64,000 nt of DNA from NCBI RefSeq assembly GCF_008704935.1, contig NZ_CP023692.1:2923001-2987000 (forward strand), written 5' to 3'. This stretch comes from Streptomyces vinaceus. GTDB taxonomy: Bacteria; Actinomycetota; Actinomycetes; Streptomycetales; Streptomycetaceae. The notes under the pieces are model-generated. The model saw nothing but the letters and a program-made list of their open reading frames with translations. It had not been told where the DNA came from and searched no databases. Shown one piece after another: positions 18,130 through 26,216 of the stretch; the stretch's first letter is position 1; every line of letters begins with the position of its first letter. A program made the position numbers and the translations under genes.

Positions 18130-19597
18130 CGGCGATCACCTTTCCCACGTCCACCGGCAGCCGCAGCGTGAACAGCGCACCGCCCCCGGGCCCGTTGGCC
18201 GCGGTGATCTCTCCCCCGTGGATGTGCGCGTTCTCCACGGCGATCGACAGGCCCAGCCCGCTGCCGTCCGACTTCGGCCGCGAGGCGCTGGCCTTGTAGA
18301 ACCGGTCGAAGACGTGCGGCAGCACCTCCTCGGGGATGCCCGGCCCGTTGTCCTGGACCGCGATCACCAGCCACTCGCCCTCGACGACCACCGACACCCG
18401 TACCGGCGAGCCGCCGTGCTTGAGCGCGTTGCCGATCAGGTTGGCGAGGATGACGTCGAGCCGGCGCGGGTCGAGCCGCGCCACGATGCCCCGCTCCGCG
18501 TCCAGTTCGACCGCGTCGAGCCATGCCCGCGCGTCGATGCAGGCCGTGACCTGGTCGGCGACGTCCACGTCGTCCAGGACCAGCTTGGCCGTCCCCGCGT
18601 CGAAGCGGGTGACCTCCATCAGGTTCTCCACCAGCACGTTCAGCCGCCGGGTCTCGCTGACCACCAGCCCGACCGCGGGCGCGACCATCGGATCGAGGTA
18701 CTCGACCTCCTCCTCCAGCACCTCGGCGACCGCCGTCAGCGCCGTCAGCGGAGTGCGCAGTTCGTGCGACATGTCCGCGACGAAGCGCCGGCTGGCCTCC
18801 TCGCGGGCGCTCATGTCGGCGACCTTCTTCTCCAGCGCCTCCGCCGTCTTGTTGAACGTGTGCGACAGGTCGGCCAGTTCGTCCGTACCCGACACCTCCA
18901 GCCGGTGGTCCAGCTCGCCCTCGCCGAGCCGCCGCGCCGCGTCCCCCAGCCGCTGGACCGGCTTGAGCACCGTACGGGCCGCCGCCTGCGCCAGCAGCGC
19001 GGACCCGAGCAGCGCGAGGCCCGTCGCGATGGTCAGCGACCAGCCGAGCGCGTTCAGGTCGTCCCGCTCCTGCGCCAGCGACTTGTACATGTAGCCGGTG
19101 GGCCCGCCGCCCACGATCCGCGTGCCGCCCACCAGGTACGGGTTGCCGCGCGGCTTCGTCCGCTGCCAGTACACGTGGTACTCGGCGTCGTTCGCGGCCG
19201 TCGCCTTCTGCCGGTCGTTCACGGCGCGTTGCAGCGAGCCCGGTACGTCGTCCAGCCCGAAGGAGTCGGGACCGGCCGCGCCGAACACCTTGCGGCCGCC
19301 CTGCTCGTCGACCAGCAGCACGCTGTAGCCGGGGCTGCTGCCCGCCATCAGCTCGGCGGTGCGCTGCATCTCCTCGGGCGTCGGGTCGGCGGGCAGCGCC
19401 GCGGCCCGGTTCTGCATCTCCTGGCGGAAGTCGCCGAGGGCGGCGTCCTGGGTACGGGTGAGCACGGCCTCGCGGTTGAGCCAGTACGCGATCCCGGACG
19501 CGGACACGGCGGCCACCAGCGCGACCAGGGAGAACACCATCAGGAGCCGCAGCCGCAGGCTGGTCCAGCGCCGGCCCGCGAACAGGGCTTTGATCAC
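18113..19597 (-). CDS. afsQ2: AfsQ2 sensor histidine kinase
   Basis: 494 residues from GTG 19597, whose bases overlap the afsQ1 stop (GTGA). TM1 is about residues 17-38, followed by a 150-residue extracellular sensor, TM2 ('GLALLGSALLAQAAARTV') and HAMP. HisKA has 'MSHELRTPLTALTAV' with phospho-acceptor H278. The ATPase domain carries 'LIGNALKHG', 'DNGPGIP' and 'SGLGLSIA'. Longer in-frame ORF extensions upstream overlap afsQ1 and are not real. AfsQ1/Q2 is known in S. coelicolor to respond to nitrogen-related conditions such as glutamate and to affect antibiotic production. The arrangement here is the same. Confidence 0.95.
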   Translation of the reverse strand: MIKALFAGRRWTSLRLRLLMVFSLVALVAAVSASGIAYWLNREAVLTRTQDAALGDFRQEMQNRAAALPADPTPEEMQRTAELMAGSSPGYSVLLVDEQGGRKVFGAAGPDSFGLDDVPGSLQRAVNDRQKATAANDAEYHVYWQRTKPRGNPYLVGGTRIVGGGPTGYMYKSLAQERDDLNALGWSLTIATGLALLGSALLAQAAARTVLKPVQRLGDAARRLGEGELDHRLEVSGTDELADLSHTFNKTAEALEKKVADMSAREEASRRFVADMSHELRTPLTALTAVAEVLEEEVEYLDPMVAPAVGLVVSETRRLNVLVENLMEVTRFDAGTAKLVLDDVDVADQVTACIDARAWLDAVELDAERGIVARLDPRRLDVILANLIGNALKHGGSPVRVSVVVEGEWLVIAVQDNGPGIPEEVLPHVFDRFYKASASRPKSDGSGLGLSIAVENAHIHGGEITAANGPGGGALFTLRLPVDVGKVIAGEADA

Positions 19598-20271
19598 TGC
19601 GGCGAGTCCAGCCGGTAGCCGACTCCCCGGACGGTCCGGATGAGGGTGGGCGAGGAGGGCACTTCCTCGACCTTGGCCCGCAGCCGCTGCACGCAGGCGT
19701 CCACGAGCCGGGAGTCGCCGAGGTAGTCGTGCTCCCAGACCAGGCGCAGCAGCTGCTGGCGCGAGAGCGCCTGGCCGGGCCGGCGGCTGAGCTCCAGCAG
19801 CAGCCGCAGCTCGGTCGGGGTGAGCTGGAGGTCCTCGCCGTTCTTGGTGACCGTCATGGCGGCCCGGTCGATGACCAGGGAACCGAACACGGCGGAGTCG
19901 CTGGCCTCCCGTTCGCCGCGGCGCAGGACGGCCCGGATGCGGGCGTCGAGCACCCGGCCCTGGACGGGCTTGACGACGTAGTCGTCGGCGCCGGACTCCA
20001 GGCCCACGACGACATCGATGTCGTCGCTGCGGGCGGTCAGCAGGATGATCGGCAGCTGGTCGGTGCGGCGGATCCGCCGGCACACCTCGAAGCCGTCGAT
20101 CCCGGGCAGCATGACGTCCAGCACGATCAGGTCCGGCCGCTGCTCGCGCAGCAGTTTCAGGCCGTCCTCGCCCGTCGCCGCGGTGGCCACACGGTGGCCC
20201 TGGCGAGACAGGGAGAGTTCGAGGGCCGTGCGGATGGCGTCGTCGTCCTCGATCAGCAACAGGAAAGGCAC
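19594..20271 (-). CDS. afsQ1: AfsQ1 OmpR-family response regulator
   Basis: 225 residues from GTG 20271 (an in-frame ATG at 20289 would add six residues). The receiver domain has 'LLIEDDDAIRTAL', the phosphorylated Asp in 'IVLDVMLPGIDGFE', 'LTARSDD' and 'DDYVVKPV'. The C-terminal winged helix is OmpR type, with 'LTPTELRLLLELSRRPG' and 'RTVRGVGYRLD'. Near-identity over remembered blocks with S. coelicolor AfsQ1, plus sigQ divergent and afsQ2 downstream, makes the identification firm. It likely binds the GTGAC-N6-GTGAC site at 20352-20367. Confidence 0.96.
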   Translation of the reverse strand: MPFLLLIEDDDAIRTALELSLSRQGHRVATAATGEDGLKLLREQRPDLIVLDVMLPGIDGFEVCRRIRRTDQLPIILLTARSDDIDVVVGLESGADDYVVKPVQGRVLDARIRAVLRRGEREASDSAVFGSLVIDRAAMTVTKNGEDLQLTPTELRLLLELSRRPGQALSRQQLLRLVWEHDYLGDSRLVDACVQRLRAKVEEVPSSPTLIRTVRGVGYRLDSPQ

Positions 20272-20351
20272 GGGCTCATTCTGTCCCATCGACCGTTCGG
20301 AGTTCGACCGTCGGGTCCAAGGGATCGCACGGGCGCCCCGCGGGAGTCGCT

Positions 20352-20367
20352 GTGACAGGCCTGTGAC
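20352..20367. promoter_or_regulatory. AfsQ1 binding box between afsQ1 and sigQ
   Basis: GTGAC (20352-20356), six bases, then GTGAC (20363-20367). This is an exact fit to the published AfsQ1 consensus GTnAC-N6-GTnAC as I remember it. It sits 81 bases before afsQ1 and 93 bases before sigQ and could serve both. Confidence 0.85.
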
Positions 20368-20460
20368 AGTCGGCGGACACCGCGGTTAAGTCGGCCGGGC
20401 AGTCTTCTACCAACGAAACCGAGCAGGATCCGAAGCAGACTCCACGACGGGGGGCGCGAG

Positions 20461-21171
20461 ATGAACACGCTGCACAGCACCACCACCAGCGCGGTTGTCA
20501 CGCGGCTGCACGATGTGAACCGCCGGGCAGGTGCCCGTTCGGTGACGGTCGCCCGTCCGCGGCCGGCGCACACGGTGGCCATCGACGCGAACACGTACCA
20601 GACCGCCTCCGCCCTCCCGGTGCAGCGCACGCCCGAGCTCTCCGCCACTTCGGAGGCCGAGTTCACGGCGTACGTGCAGGAGCGGCGGGCCGCCCTCTAC
20701 GCGACGGCCTTCCACCTGACCGGTGACCGTTACGAAGCCGAGGACCTGCTCCAGAGCGCGCTGTTCTCCACGTATCGCGCCTGGGACCGGATCAGCGACA
20801 AGGCCGCCGTCGGCGGGTACCTGCGCCGCACGATGACGAACCTGCACATCAGCGCCTGGCGCCGGCGCAAGCTCAACGAGTACCCGACGGAGGAGCTCCC
20901 GGAGACGGCCTCCGACACGGACGCGATGCGGGGTACGGAGCTGCGCGCGGTGCTGTGGCAGGCGCTGGCCCGCATCCCGGAGCCGCAGCGCACGATGCTG
21001 GTGCTGCGGTACTACGAGGGCCGTACGGACCCGGAGATCGCCGAGATCCTGGGCATCAGCGTCGGCACGGTGAAGTCGAGCATCTGGCGCTCGCTGCGTC
21101 GGCTGCGGGACGACGAGGCGCTGAGCTTCGGCAGCGACGAGGCGGAGTCCTTCGGGGAGCTCGTCGCGTAA
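20461..21171 (+). CDS. sigQ: ECF RNA polymerase sigma factor SigQ
   Basis: 236 residues, ATG 20461. An N-terminal extension of about 60 residues precedes sigma region 2 ('FTAYVQERRAALYATAFHL', 'EAEDLLQSALFSTYRAWD'). Region 4 has 'LARIPEPQRTMLVLRYYEG' and 'EIAEILGISVGTVKSSIW'. This is the SigE-like SigQ of the afsQ locus. In S. coelicolor sigQ is a direct AfsQ1 target and acts oppositely on antibiotic synthesis. No anti-sigma gene is adjacent, consistent with control through AfsQ1 via the box at 20352. Confidence 0.93.
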   Translation: MNTLHSTTTSAVVTRLHDVNRRAGARSVTVARPRPAHTVAIDANTYQTASALPVQRTPELSATSEAEFTAYVQERRAALYATAFHLTGDRYEAEDLLQSALFSTYRAWDRISDKAAVGGYLRRTMTNLHISAWRRRKLNEYPTEELPETASDTDAMRGTELRAVLWQALARIPEPQRTMLVLRYYEGRTDPEIAEILGISVGTVKSSIWRSLRRLRDDEALSFGSDEAESFGELVA

Positions 21172-21300
21172 CGCGGCACACCAAGACCATGGGCCAGGGG
21201 GCCCGTCCTACGGGGGTGGGACGGGGGCCTGCGGGGGGAGAAGGCGGGATCGGGCGGCCGGGGGTCCGCATGGTCCCGCCTTCTCGTACGTCCGGCGCGG

Positions 21301-21404
21301 CTACGGGGTGTCCGGTGTGTGAGGTGCCCGGCGCTACCGGGTGTCCGGCGCGTCGGCTGTCCCCTGCTACCGGGTGTCCGGTGCTACGGGGTGCCCGGCG
21401 CTAC
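21301..21404. repeat. Imperfect 17-bp direct repeats at the 3' end of the kinase gene
   Basis: Units CTACSGGGTGYCCGGYG start at 21301, 21334, 21367 and 21384, with spacing 33, 33 and 17. The CTAC of a further partial unit at 21401 supplies the TAG stop of the minus-strand kinase gene. Lies in the sigQ/kinase convergent spacer. Confidence 0.7.
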
Positions 21405-22033
21405 GCCGCGGCCGTCGTGCGGTGGCGGCCCGCCGCGCAGGCGGCCAGGCGGCCGAGCGCCTCGTCGCGGGCGCAGGCGTGCGCGCCCAGGGCGGTGTGC
21501 CGGGCCACGATGCCCCGCTCCGCCCGCATCAGCCGCCATCCCCTGCGCAGCAGGAACGGCAGCGACTTGCGGCCCTCGCGCAGGTCGCGCGCGAGCCTGC
21601 GGCGGAACGTCGTCGAGGGCCGCCCGCGCAGGCAGATCGCGTCGGCCAGCAACCCCATCTCCTGGCACCGGGCCACGATGTCGGCCGCGAAGATCCCCTC
21701 CGCGATGAACAGCGGGGTGCGGGAGATGTCCAGCGTCTCCGTACCGGTACGGGAGGAGGTGGCGATGGAGTACACCGGCACCTCGGTACGGCCGCCCGCG
21801 CACAGCTCCACGATCGCGGTGACCGCCGCGTCCGCGTCCCACGACTGCGGCGAGTCCCAGTCGATGTCGGAACTGCCCTCGACCAGCGGGAGGCTCGGGT
21901 CGTCCGCCTCCTTGTAGAAGTCGTCCAGACGCAGCACCGGCAACCCGGAGCGGGCGGCCAGCCTGGACTTGCCGGACCCCGAGGGCCCGGTCAGCAGGAC
22001 GACACGCGTAGGCAAAGGAGAGGAGGCGCTCAC
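21401..22033 (-). CDS. Uridine kinase-like P-loop kinase
   Basis: 210 residues from GTG 22033; an in-frame start at 22102 is possible but gives a non-conserved tail. Walker A is 'LLTGPSGSGKSRLA' and the base-binding Asp region is 'LPVLRLDDFYKEADDP'. Further blocks are 'DIDWDSPQSWDAD' and 'FIAEGIFAADIV', with the Arg-rich lid 'STTFRRRLARDLREGRKS'. These fit the uridine kinase/PRK-like family, which phosphorylates uridine or cytidine to the monophosphate. This is a salvage reaction that would compete with the catabolic genes elsewhere in the window. No CTACGCGCGTAG copy precedes it. Confidence 0.82.
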   Translation of the reverse strand: MSASSPLPTRVVLLTGPSGSGKSRLAARSGLPVLRLDDFYKEADDPSLPLVEGSSDIDWDSPQSWDADAAVTAIVELCAGGRTEVPVYSIATSSRTGTETLDISRTPLFIAEGIFAADIVARCQEMGLLADAICLRGRPSTTFRRRLARDLREGRKSLPFLLRRGWRLMRAERGIVARHTALGAHACARDEALGRLAACAAGRHRTTAAA

Positions 22034-22153
22034 AGGACACCAGTGTGAACCATTCCCCCGCGCAGGGGATGCCTCCGGTGGGCGGTTGGTATCGAGGATC
22101 ACACCTCAACTACGCTGCGTACGCACGCGACTACGACCTCAGGCGGGATCCCC

Positions 22154-22498
22154 ATGGCACGTCACGCAGCCCCCGGCAGCTCCACGCTGCGCTCCGCAGG
22201 CATCACGCTCTCCATGGCCGGTGCGGCCCTGGCCATGGCCGCCGGTGGCGCGCAGGCCGGTGAGCTCTCCGTACCCGCGGCCCTCGACGGGGTCGCGAAC
22301 CCCATCGCGAACCTCAAGGTGAACCCGCTGGCGCACACCGGCGTGGATCCGCTCGACAACGGCGTGGCCACCAGGGTCGCCGACTTCCCCGCGGTCGGCA
22401 CGACCATGGTCACGGGGATCCTGACGCAGGGTCCGTCCGTCGGCGAACTGCCGCAGGCGGCCGCGTCCTCGCTGCTCGGCCCGCTGCTGCCGCGGTAG
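22154..22498 (+). CDS. Small secreted protein of unknown function
   Basis: 114 residues with a signal peptide ending 'MAAGGAQA' (about residue 36). The mature part is short, hydrophobic and without cysteines ('LDGVANPIANLKVNPLAHTG', 'ASSLLGPLLPR'), in the style of many small exported Streptomyces proteins. No family recognised. Monocistronic, closed by a strong terminator. ATG chosen because of the signal peptide. Confidence 0.75.
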   Translation: MARHAAPGSSTLRSAGITLSMAGAALAMAAGGAQAGELSVPAALDGVANPIANLKVNPLAHTGVDPLDNGVATRVADFPAVGTTMVTGILTQGPSVGELPQAAASSLLGPLLPR

Positions 22499-22535
22499 CG
22501 GTCACAGCCGCAGCGGCCGTACCAGGGCGCGAAAA

Positions 22536-22592
22536 GGCCCCGGCAGCGAGCACCTCCCAGCGCTGGCTGGGGGGAGGGACGCTGCCGGGGCC
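22536..22592. terminator. Long bidirectional hairpin between convergent genes
   Basis: GGCCCCGGCAGCG (22536-22548) pairs perfectly with CGCTGCCGGGGCC (22580-22592). AAAA stands before and TTT after the stem, suiting termination from both sides (secreted-protein gene and aldehyde dehydrogenase genes). Confidence 0.85.
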
Positions 22593-22611
22593 GGTTTCGC
22601 AGGGGGATCCG

Positions 22612-23511
22612 TCAGTACGAGGATCCGCCCGAACCCAGCGAACCCGTCGGGTGCCAGACCGTCTTCGTCTCCAGGAACGCCGTCATGCGCGACGTGCCCG
22701 GGTCGGCGCTCCAGTCGTCCACAGGCTGTGGACGCAGGACGCGCTTGAGGTTGTCGGCCGCCGCGATCTCCAGCTCCTTGGCCAGCGCCGCGTCCGCGCC
22801 CGCCAGGTCGATCGCGTTGACGTCCTGGTGGGACGCCAGGTGCGGGCCCATCTCGCCGGCCTTGCCGGACAGGATGTTGACCACGCCGCCGGGCAGGTCG
22901 GAGGTGGCCAGCACCTCGCCCAGGGAGAGCGCCGGGAGCGGCGCCTTCTCCGAGGCGATGACGACCACCGTGTTGCCGGTCGCGATCACCGGGGCGATCA
23001 CCGAGATCAGGCCCAGGAACGAGGAGTCCTGCGGGGCGACGACCGTGACGACGCCCGTCGGCTCCGGGGTGGAGAGGTTGAAGAACGGACCCGCGACCGG
23101 GTTGGCCCCGCCCACGATCTGGCCGATCTTGTCGGTCCAGCCCGCGTACCAGACCCAGCGGTCGATGGCCGCGTCGACGACGGCGCCCGCCTTCGACTTG
23201 GACAGGCCCTCGGCCTCGCCGACCTCGCGGACGAACTGCTCGCGGCGGCCCTCCAGCATCTCGGCGACGCGGTAGAGGATCTGCCCGCGGTTGTACGCGG
23301 TCGCGCCCGACCAGCCACCGAAGGCCTTGCGGGCCGCGACGACCGCGTCACGCGCGTCCTTGCGGGAGGACAGGGGGGCGTTGGCCAGCCACTTGCCCTT
23401 GGAGTCCTGCACCTCGTACACCCGGCCGCTCTCGGAGCGGGGGAACTTGCCCCCGACGTACAGCTTGTAGGTCTTGAAGACGCTCAGACGCGCCGACGAC
23501 GACTCAGACAT
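22612..23511 (-). CDS. Aldehyde dehydrogenase-like protein lacking the catalytic domain
   Basis: 299 residues. The ATG overlaps the preceding ALDH stop by 8 bases. It aligns with the NAD-binding half of ALDHs ('SKGKWLANAPLSSRKDARDA', 'VVTVVAPQDSSFLGLISV', 'ATGNTVVVIASEKAPLPAL', 'DLPGGVVNILSG') but ends where the catalytic domain should start. There is no Cys nucleophile and no 'ELGGK' base. Length is about 60 percent of a normal ALDH. The reading frame is intact and the C-terminus ('GSLGSGGSSY') is clean, so it looks like a maintained short form rather than a fresh truncation. It is probably a partner or pseudoenzyme subunit of the active ALDH encoded just before it. Role not demonstrated. 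Confidence 0.85.
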   Translation of the reverse strand: MSESSSARLSVFKTYKLYVGGKFPRSESGRVYEVQDSKGKWLANAPLSSRKDARDAVVAARKAFGGWSGATAYNRGQILYRVAEMLEGRREQFVREVGEAEGLSKSKAGAVVDAAIDRWVWYAGWTDKIGQIVGGANPVAGPFFNLSTPEPTGVVTVVAPQDSSFLGLISVIAPVIATGNTVVVIASEKAPLPALSLGEVLATSDLPGGVVNILSGKAGEMGPHLASHQDVNAIDLAGADAALAKELEIAAADNLKRVLRPQPVDDWSADPGTSRMTAFLETKTVWHPTGSLGSGGSSY

Positions 23512-24940
23512 CGAGGTAGCCCTCCAGGCCGTGGCGGCCGCCCTCGCGGCCGAAGCCCGACTCCTTGTAACCGCCGAAGGGCGAGGTCGGGTCGAACTTG
23601 TTGAACGTGTTGGCCCAGACGACGCCCGCGCGGAGCTTGTTCGCGACCGCGAGGATGCGCGAGCCCTTCTCCGTCCAGATGCCGGCGGACAGGCCGTACT
23701 GGCTGTTGTTGGCCTTGGCGACGGCCTCGTCGGGCGTACGGAACGTCAGCACGGACAGCACCGGGCCGAAGATCTCGTCGCGGGCGACGGTGTGCGCCTG
23801 GGTGACGTTCGTGAAGAGCGTCGGGGCGAACCAGTAGCCGGAGGACGGCAGCTCGCACGCCGGGGACCAGCGCTCGGCGCCCTCGGCCTCGCCGGTCTCC
23901 GCGAGCGCGGTGATCCGGGCCAGCTGCTCGGCGGAGTTGATCGCGCCGATGTCGGTGTTCTTGTCGAGCGGGTCGCCCAGGCGCAGCGTGGAGAGGCGGC
24001 GCTTGAGGGAGTCCAGCAGCTCGTCGTGGATCGACTCCTGGACGAGCAGGCGCGAGCCCGCGCAGCAGACCTGGCCCTGGTTGAAGAAGATGCCGTTGAC
24101 GATGCCCTCGACGGCCTGGTCGATGGGGGCGTCGTCGAAGACGATGTTGGCGCCCTTGCCGCCCAGCTCCAGGGTGACCTTCTTGTCCGTACCGGCGATC
24201 TGGCGGGCGATGGCCTTGCCGACCGCGGTCGAGCCGGTGAAGGCGACCTTGTTGACGTCCGGGTGCTCGACGAGGGCCGCGCCCGCGTCCCCGTAGCCGG
24301 TGAGGATGTTCACGACGCCCTTGGGCAGGCCCGCCTGGCGGCAGATGTCCGCGAAGAACAGCGCGGTGAGCGGGGTCGTCTCGGCGGGCTTGAGGACCAC
24401 CGTGTTGCCGGTGGCGAGCGCCGGGGCGATCTTCCACGCCAGCATCAGCAGCGGGAAGTTCCACGGGATGACCTGGCCGGCCACGCCGAGCGGGCGCGGG
24501 TTCGCGCCGTAGCCCGCGTGGTCGAGCTTGTCGGCCCAGCCCGCGTAGTAGAAGAAGTGCGCGGCGACGAGCGGGAGGTCCGCGTCGCGGGTCTCCTTGA
24601 TCGGCTTGCCGTTGTCCAGGGTCTCCAGGACGGCCAGCTCGCGGCTGCGCTCCTGGATGATCCGGGCGATGCGGAACAGGTACTTGGCGCGCTCGGAGCC
24701 GGGCAGCGCGGACCAGGTCACGAAGGCCTTGCGGGCGGCCTTGACGGCGCGGTCCACGTCGGCGGCGCCGGCCTGGGCGACCTCGGAGAGGACCTCCTCG
24801 GACGACGGGGAGACGGTCTTGAAGACCTTGCCGTCGGCGGCGTCGGTGAACTCACCGTCGATGAAGAGCCCGTACGAGGGGGCGATGTCGACGACGGAAC
24901 GCGACTCGGGGGCCGGTGCGTACTCGAAAAGGGATGCCAT
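23504..24940 (-). CDS. NAD(P)-dependent aldehyde dehydrogenase, linked to deoC
   Basis: 478 residues, full-length ALDH. Cofactor-binding 'GQVIPWNFPLLMLAWK' and 'FTGSTAVGKAIARQ', base Glu in 'VTLELGGKGANI', and catalytic Cys in 'FFNQGQVCCAGSR'. C-terminal 'NTFNKFDPTSPFGGYKESGF' is also conserved. The gene starts 5 bases after deoC stops and overlaps the short ALDH gene after it, so the three form one operon. DeoC releases acetaldehyde, so oxidation of that acetaldehyde to acetate is the probable job; substrate choice is inferred from context. Confidence 0.92.
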   Translation of the reverse strand: MASLFEYAPAPESRSVVDIAPSYGLFIDGEFTDAADGKVFKTVSPSSEEVLSEVAQAGAADVDRAVKAARKAFVTWSALPGSERAKYLFRIARIIQERSRELAVLETLDNGKPIKETRDADLPLVAAHFFYYAGWADKLDHAGYGANPRPLGVAGQVIPWNFPLLMLAWKIAPALATGNTVVLKPAETTPLTALFFADICRQAGLPKGVVNILTGYGDAGAALVEHPDVNKVAFTGSTAVGKAIARQIAGTDKKVTLELGGKGANIVFDDAPIDQAVEGIVNGIFFNQGQVCCAGSRLLVQESIHDELLDSLKRRLSTLRLGDPLDKNTDIGAINSAEQLARITALAETGEAEGAERWSPACELPSSGYWFAPTLFTNVTQAHTVARDEIFGPVLSVLTFRTPDEAVAKANNSQYGLSAGIWTEKGSRILAVANKLRAGVVWANTFNKFDPTSPFGGYKESGFGREGGRHGLEGYLDV

Positions 24941-24945
24941 GGTGA

Positions 24946-25908
24946 TCAGTCCACCGTCACGTAGTCGGGACCGGAGTAACGCCCGGTGCTCAGCTTCTGG
25001 CGCTGCATGAGCAGGTCGTTCAGCAGGCTGGAGGCGCCGAAGCGGAACCAGTGGTTGGACAGCCAGTCCTCGCCCACGGTCTCGTTGACCAGGACCAGGA
25101 ACTTGATGGCGTCCTTGGTGGTCCGGATGCCGCCGGCCGGCTTCACGCCGATCTGGATTCCAGTCTGCGCCTTGAAGTCACGGACGGCTTCGAGCATCAG
25201 CAGCGTGTTGGCGGGGGTGGCGTTGACGCCGACCTTGCCGGTGGAGGTCTTGATGAAGTCGGCGCCCGCGAGCATGCCGATCCAGGAGGCCCGGCGGATG
25301 TTGTCGTACGTCGACAGTTCGCCGGTCTCGAAGATGACCTTGAGGCGGGCGGCGGTGCCGTCGGGGCGTACGCACGCCTCCTTGACGGCCTTGATCAGCT
25401 CGTACGTGTCCAGGTAGCGGCCGGCGAGGAAGGCGCCACGGTCGATGACCATGTCGATCTCGTCGGCGCCGGCGGCCACGGCGTCACGGGTGTCGGCGAG
25501 CTTGACGGGCAGCGCGGCGCGGCCGGCCGGGAAGGCCGTCGCGACGGAGGCCACCTTGACGTCGGCGCCGTTCAGGGCGGCCTTGGCGGTGGCCACCATG
25601 TCGGGGTAGACGCAGACCGCCGCGGTCATGGGCGTGCTGCGGTCGGTCGGGTCGGGGTTGACGGCCTTGGCGGAGAGCGCTCGGACCTTGCCCGGGGTGT
25701 CCGCACCCTCAAGCGTGGTCAGGTCGATCATCGAAATGGCCAGGTCAATGGCGTACGCCTTGGCCGTGGTCTTGATCGAACGGGTACCGAGCGCGGCCGC
25801 GCGGGCCTCCAGGCCGACGGCGTCTACGCCGGGCAGCCCGTGCAGGAAGCGGCGCAGCGCGCTGTCGGACGTCGTCACGTCAGCGAATGCGGTGAGGGTG
25901 GTGGGCAT
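24946..25908 (-). CDS. deoC: Deoxyribose-phosphate aldolase
   Basis: 320 residues from ATG 25908 (GTG 25914 also possible; longer in-frame reading passes through the operator). Class I aldolase motifs are 'AVCVYPDMVATAKAAL', 'ADEIDMVIDRGAFL', 'LKVIFETGEL', Schiff-base Lys in 'GADFIKTSTGKVGVNATP' and 'GVKPAGGIRTTKDAI'. It cleaves 2-deoxyribose-5-phosphate to glyceraldehyde-3-phosphate and acetaldehyde, the last common step of deoxynucleoside breakdown. Slightly longer than the bacterial norm because of an N-terminal helix region. The palindrome at 25928 lies directly upstream. Confidence 0.95.
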   Translation of the reverse strand: MPTTLTAFADVTTSDSALRRFLHGLPGVDAVGLEARAAALGTRSIKTTAKAYAIDLAISMIDLTTLEGADTPGKVRALSAKAVNPDPTDRSTPMTAAVCVYPDMVATAKAALNGADVKVASVATAFPAGRAALPVKLADTRDAVAAGADEIDMVIDRGAFLAGRYLDTYELIKAVKEACVRPDGTAARLKVIFETGELSTYDNIRRASWIGMLAGADFIKTSTGKVGVNATPANTLLMLEAVRDFKAQTGIQIGVKPAGGIRTTKDAIKFLVLVNETVGEDWLSNHWFRFGASSLLNDLLMQRQKLSTGRYSGPDYVTVD

Positions 25909-25927
25909 GGTCACCAGATGAGCATAT

Positions 25928-25939
25928 CTACGCGCGTAG
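25928..25939. promoter_or_regulatory. Palindromic operator CTACGCGCGTAG upstream of deoC
   Basis: Perfect copy ending 20 bases before the deoC ATG and overlapping a TAGATA -10-like sequence, as expected for a repressor site. Confidence 0.8.
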
Positions 25940-26216
25940 CGGCCTGTCACCCCCCACGGGCGCACATCTGTGCGGACCGGGGCACATCCGGGCGTGGCGG
26001 GGGCCGGGGTGCGGACCGAACCGCGGACCGCTGACCTCCGCTTTTCCTGTTACATGGCGGAGACAGGAAGCCCATGGTTCAGTCGAACAAGATCCGTAAA
26101 TTTCTCTTCAGCAGCCCGCCAGACCTCACCGGATGAAAGCCTCGGCAGAGAACCCGTAGAGAAAAAGGGGCATGCGACTCTCCCACCTTCCCGCGACACA
26201 GCTTCCAGGAGTCGTT
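25940..26216. other. Divergent spacer between deoC and the duplicated secreted-protein gene
   Basis: About 280 bases with no gene I can support. It becomes A/T-richer around 26040-26165. A good ribosome site, AGGAG at 26207-26211, serves the next gene. No further palindrome of note. Confidence 0.4.

Noticed and set aside
22102..22130. CTACGCTGCGTACG as a further nucleoside operator near the kinase gene
   Set aside because: Extra central base breaks the CTACGCGCGTAG spacing; similarity probably due to chance in high-GC DNA.
22045..22263. 72-codon plus-strand frame reading 'GGWYRGSHLNYAAYARDYDL'
   Set aside because: Attractive composition but it overlaps the secreted-protein gene in another frame and has no supporting neighbour or ribosome site; kept only as a possible leader peptide.
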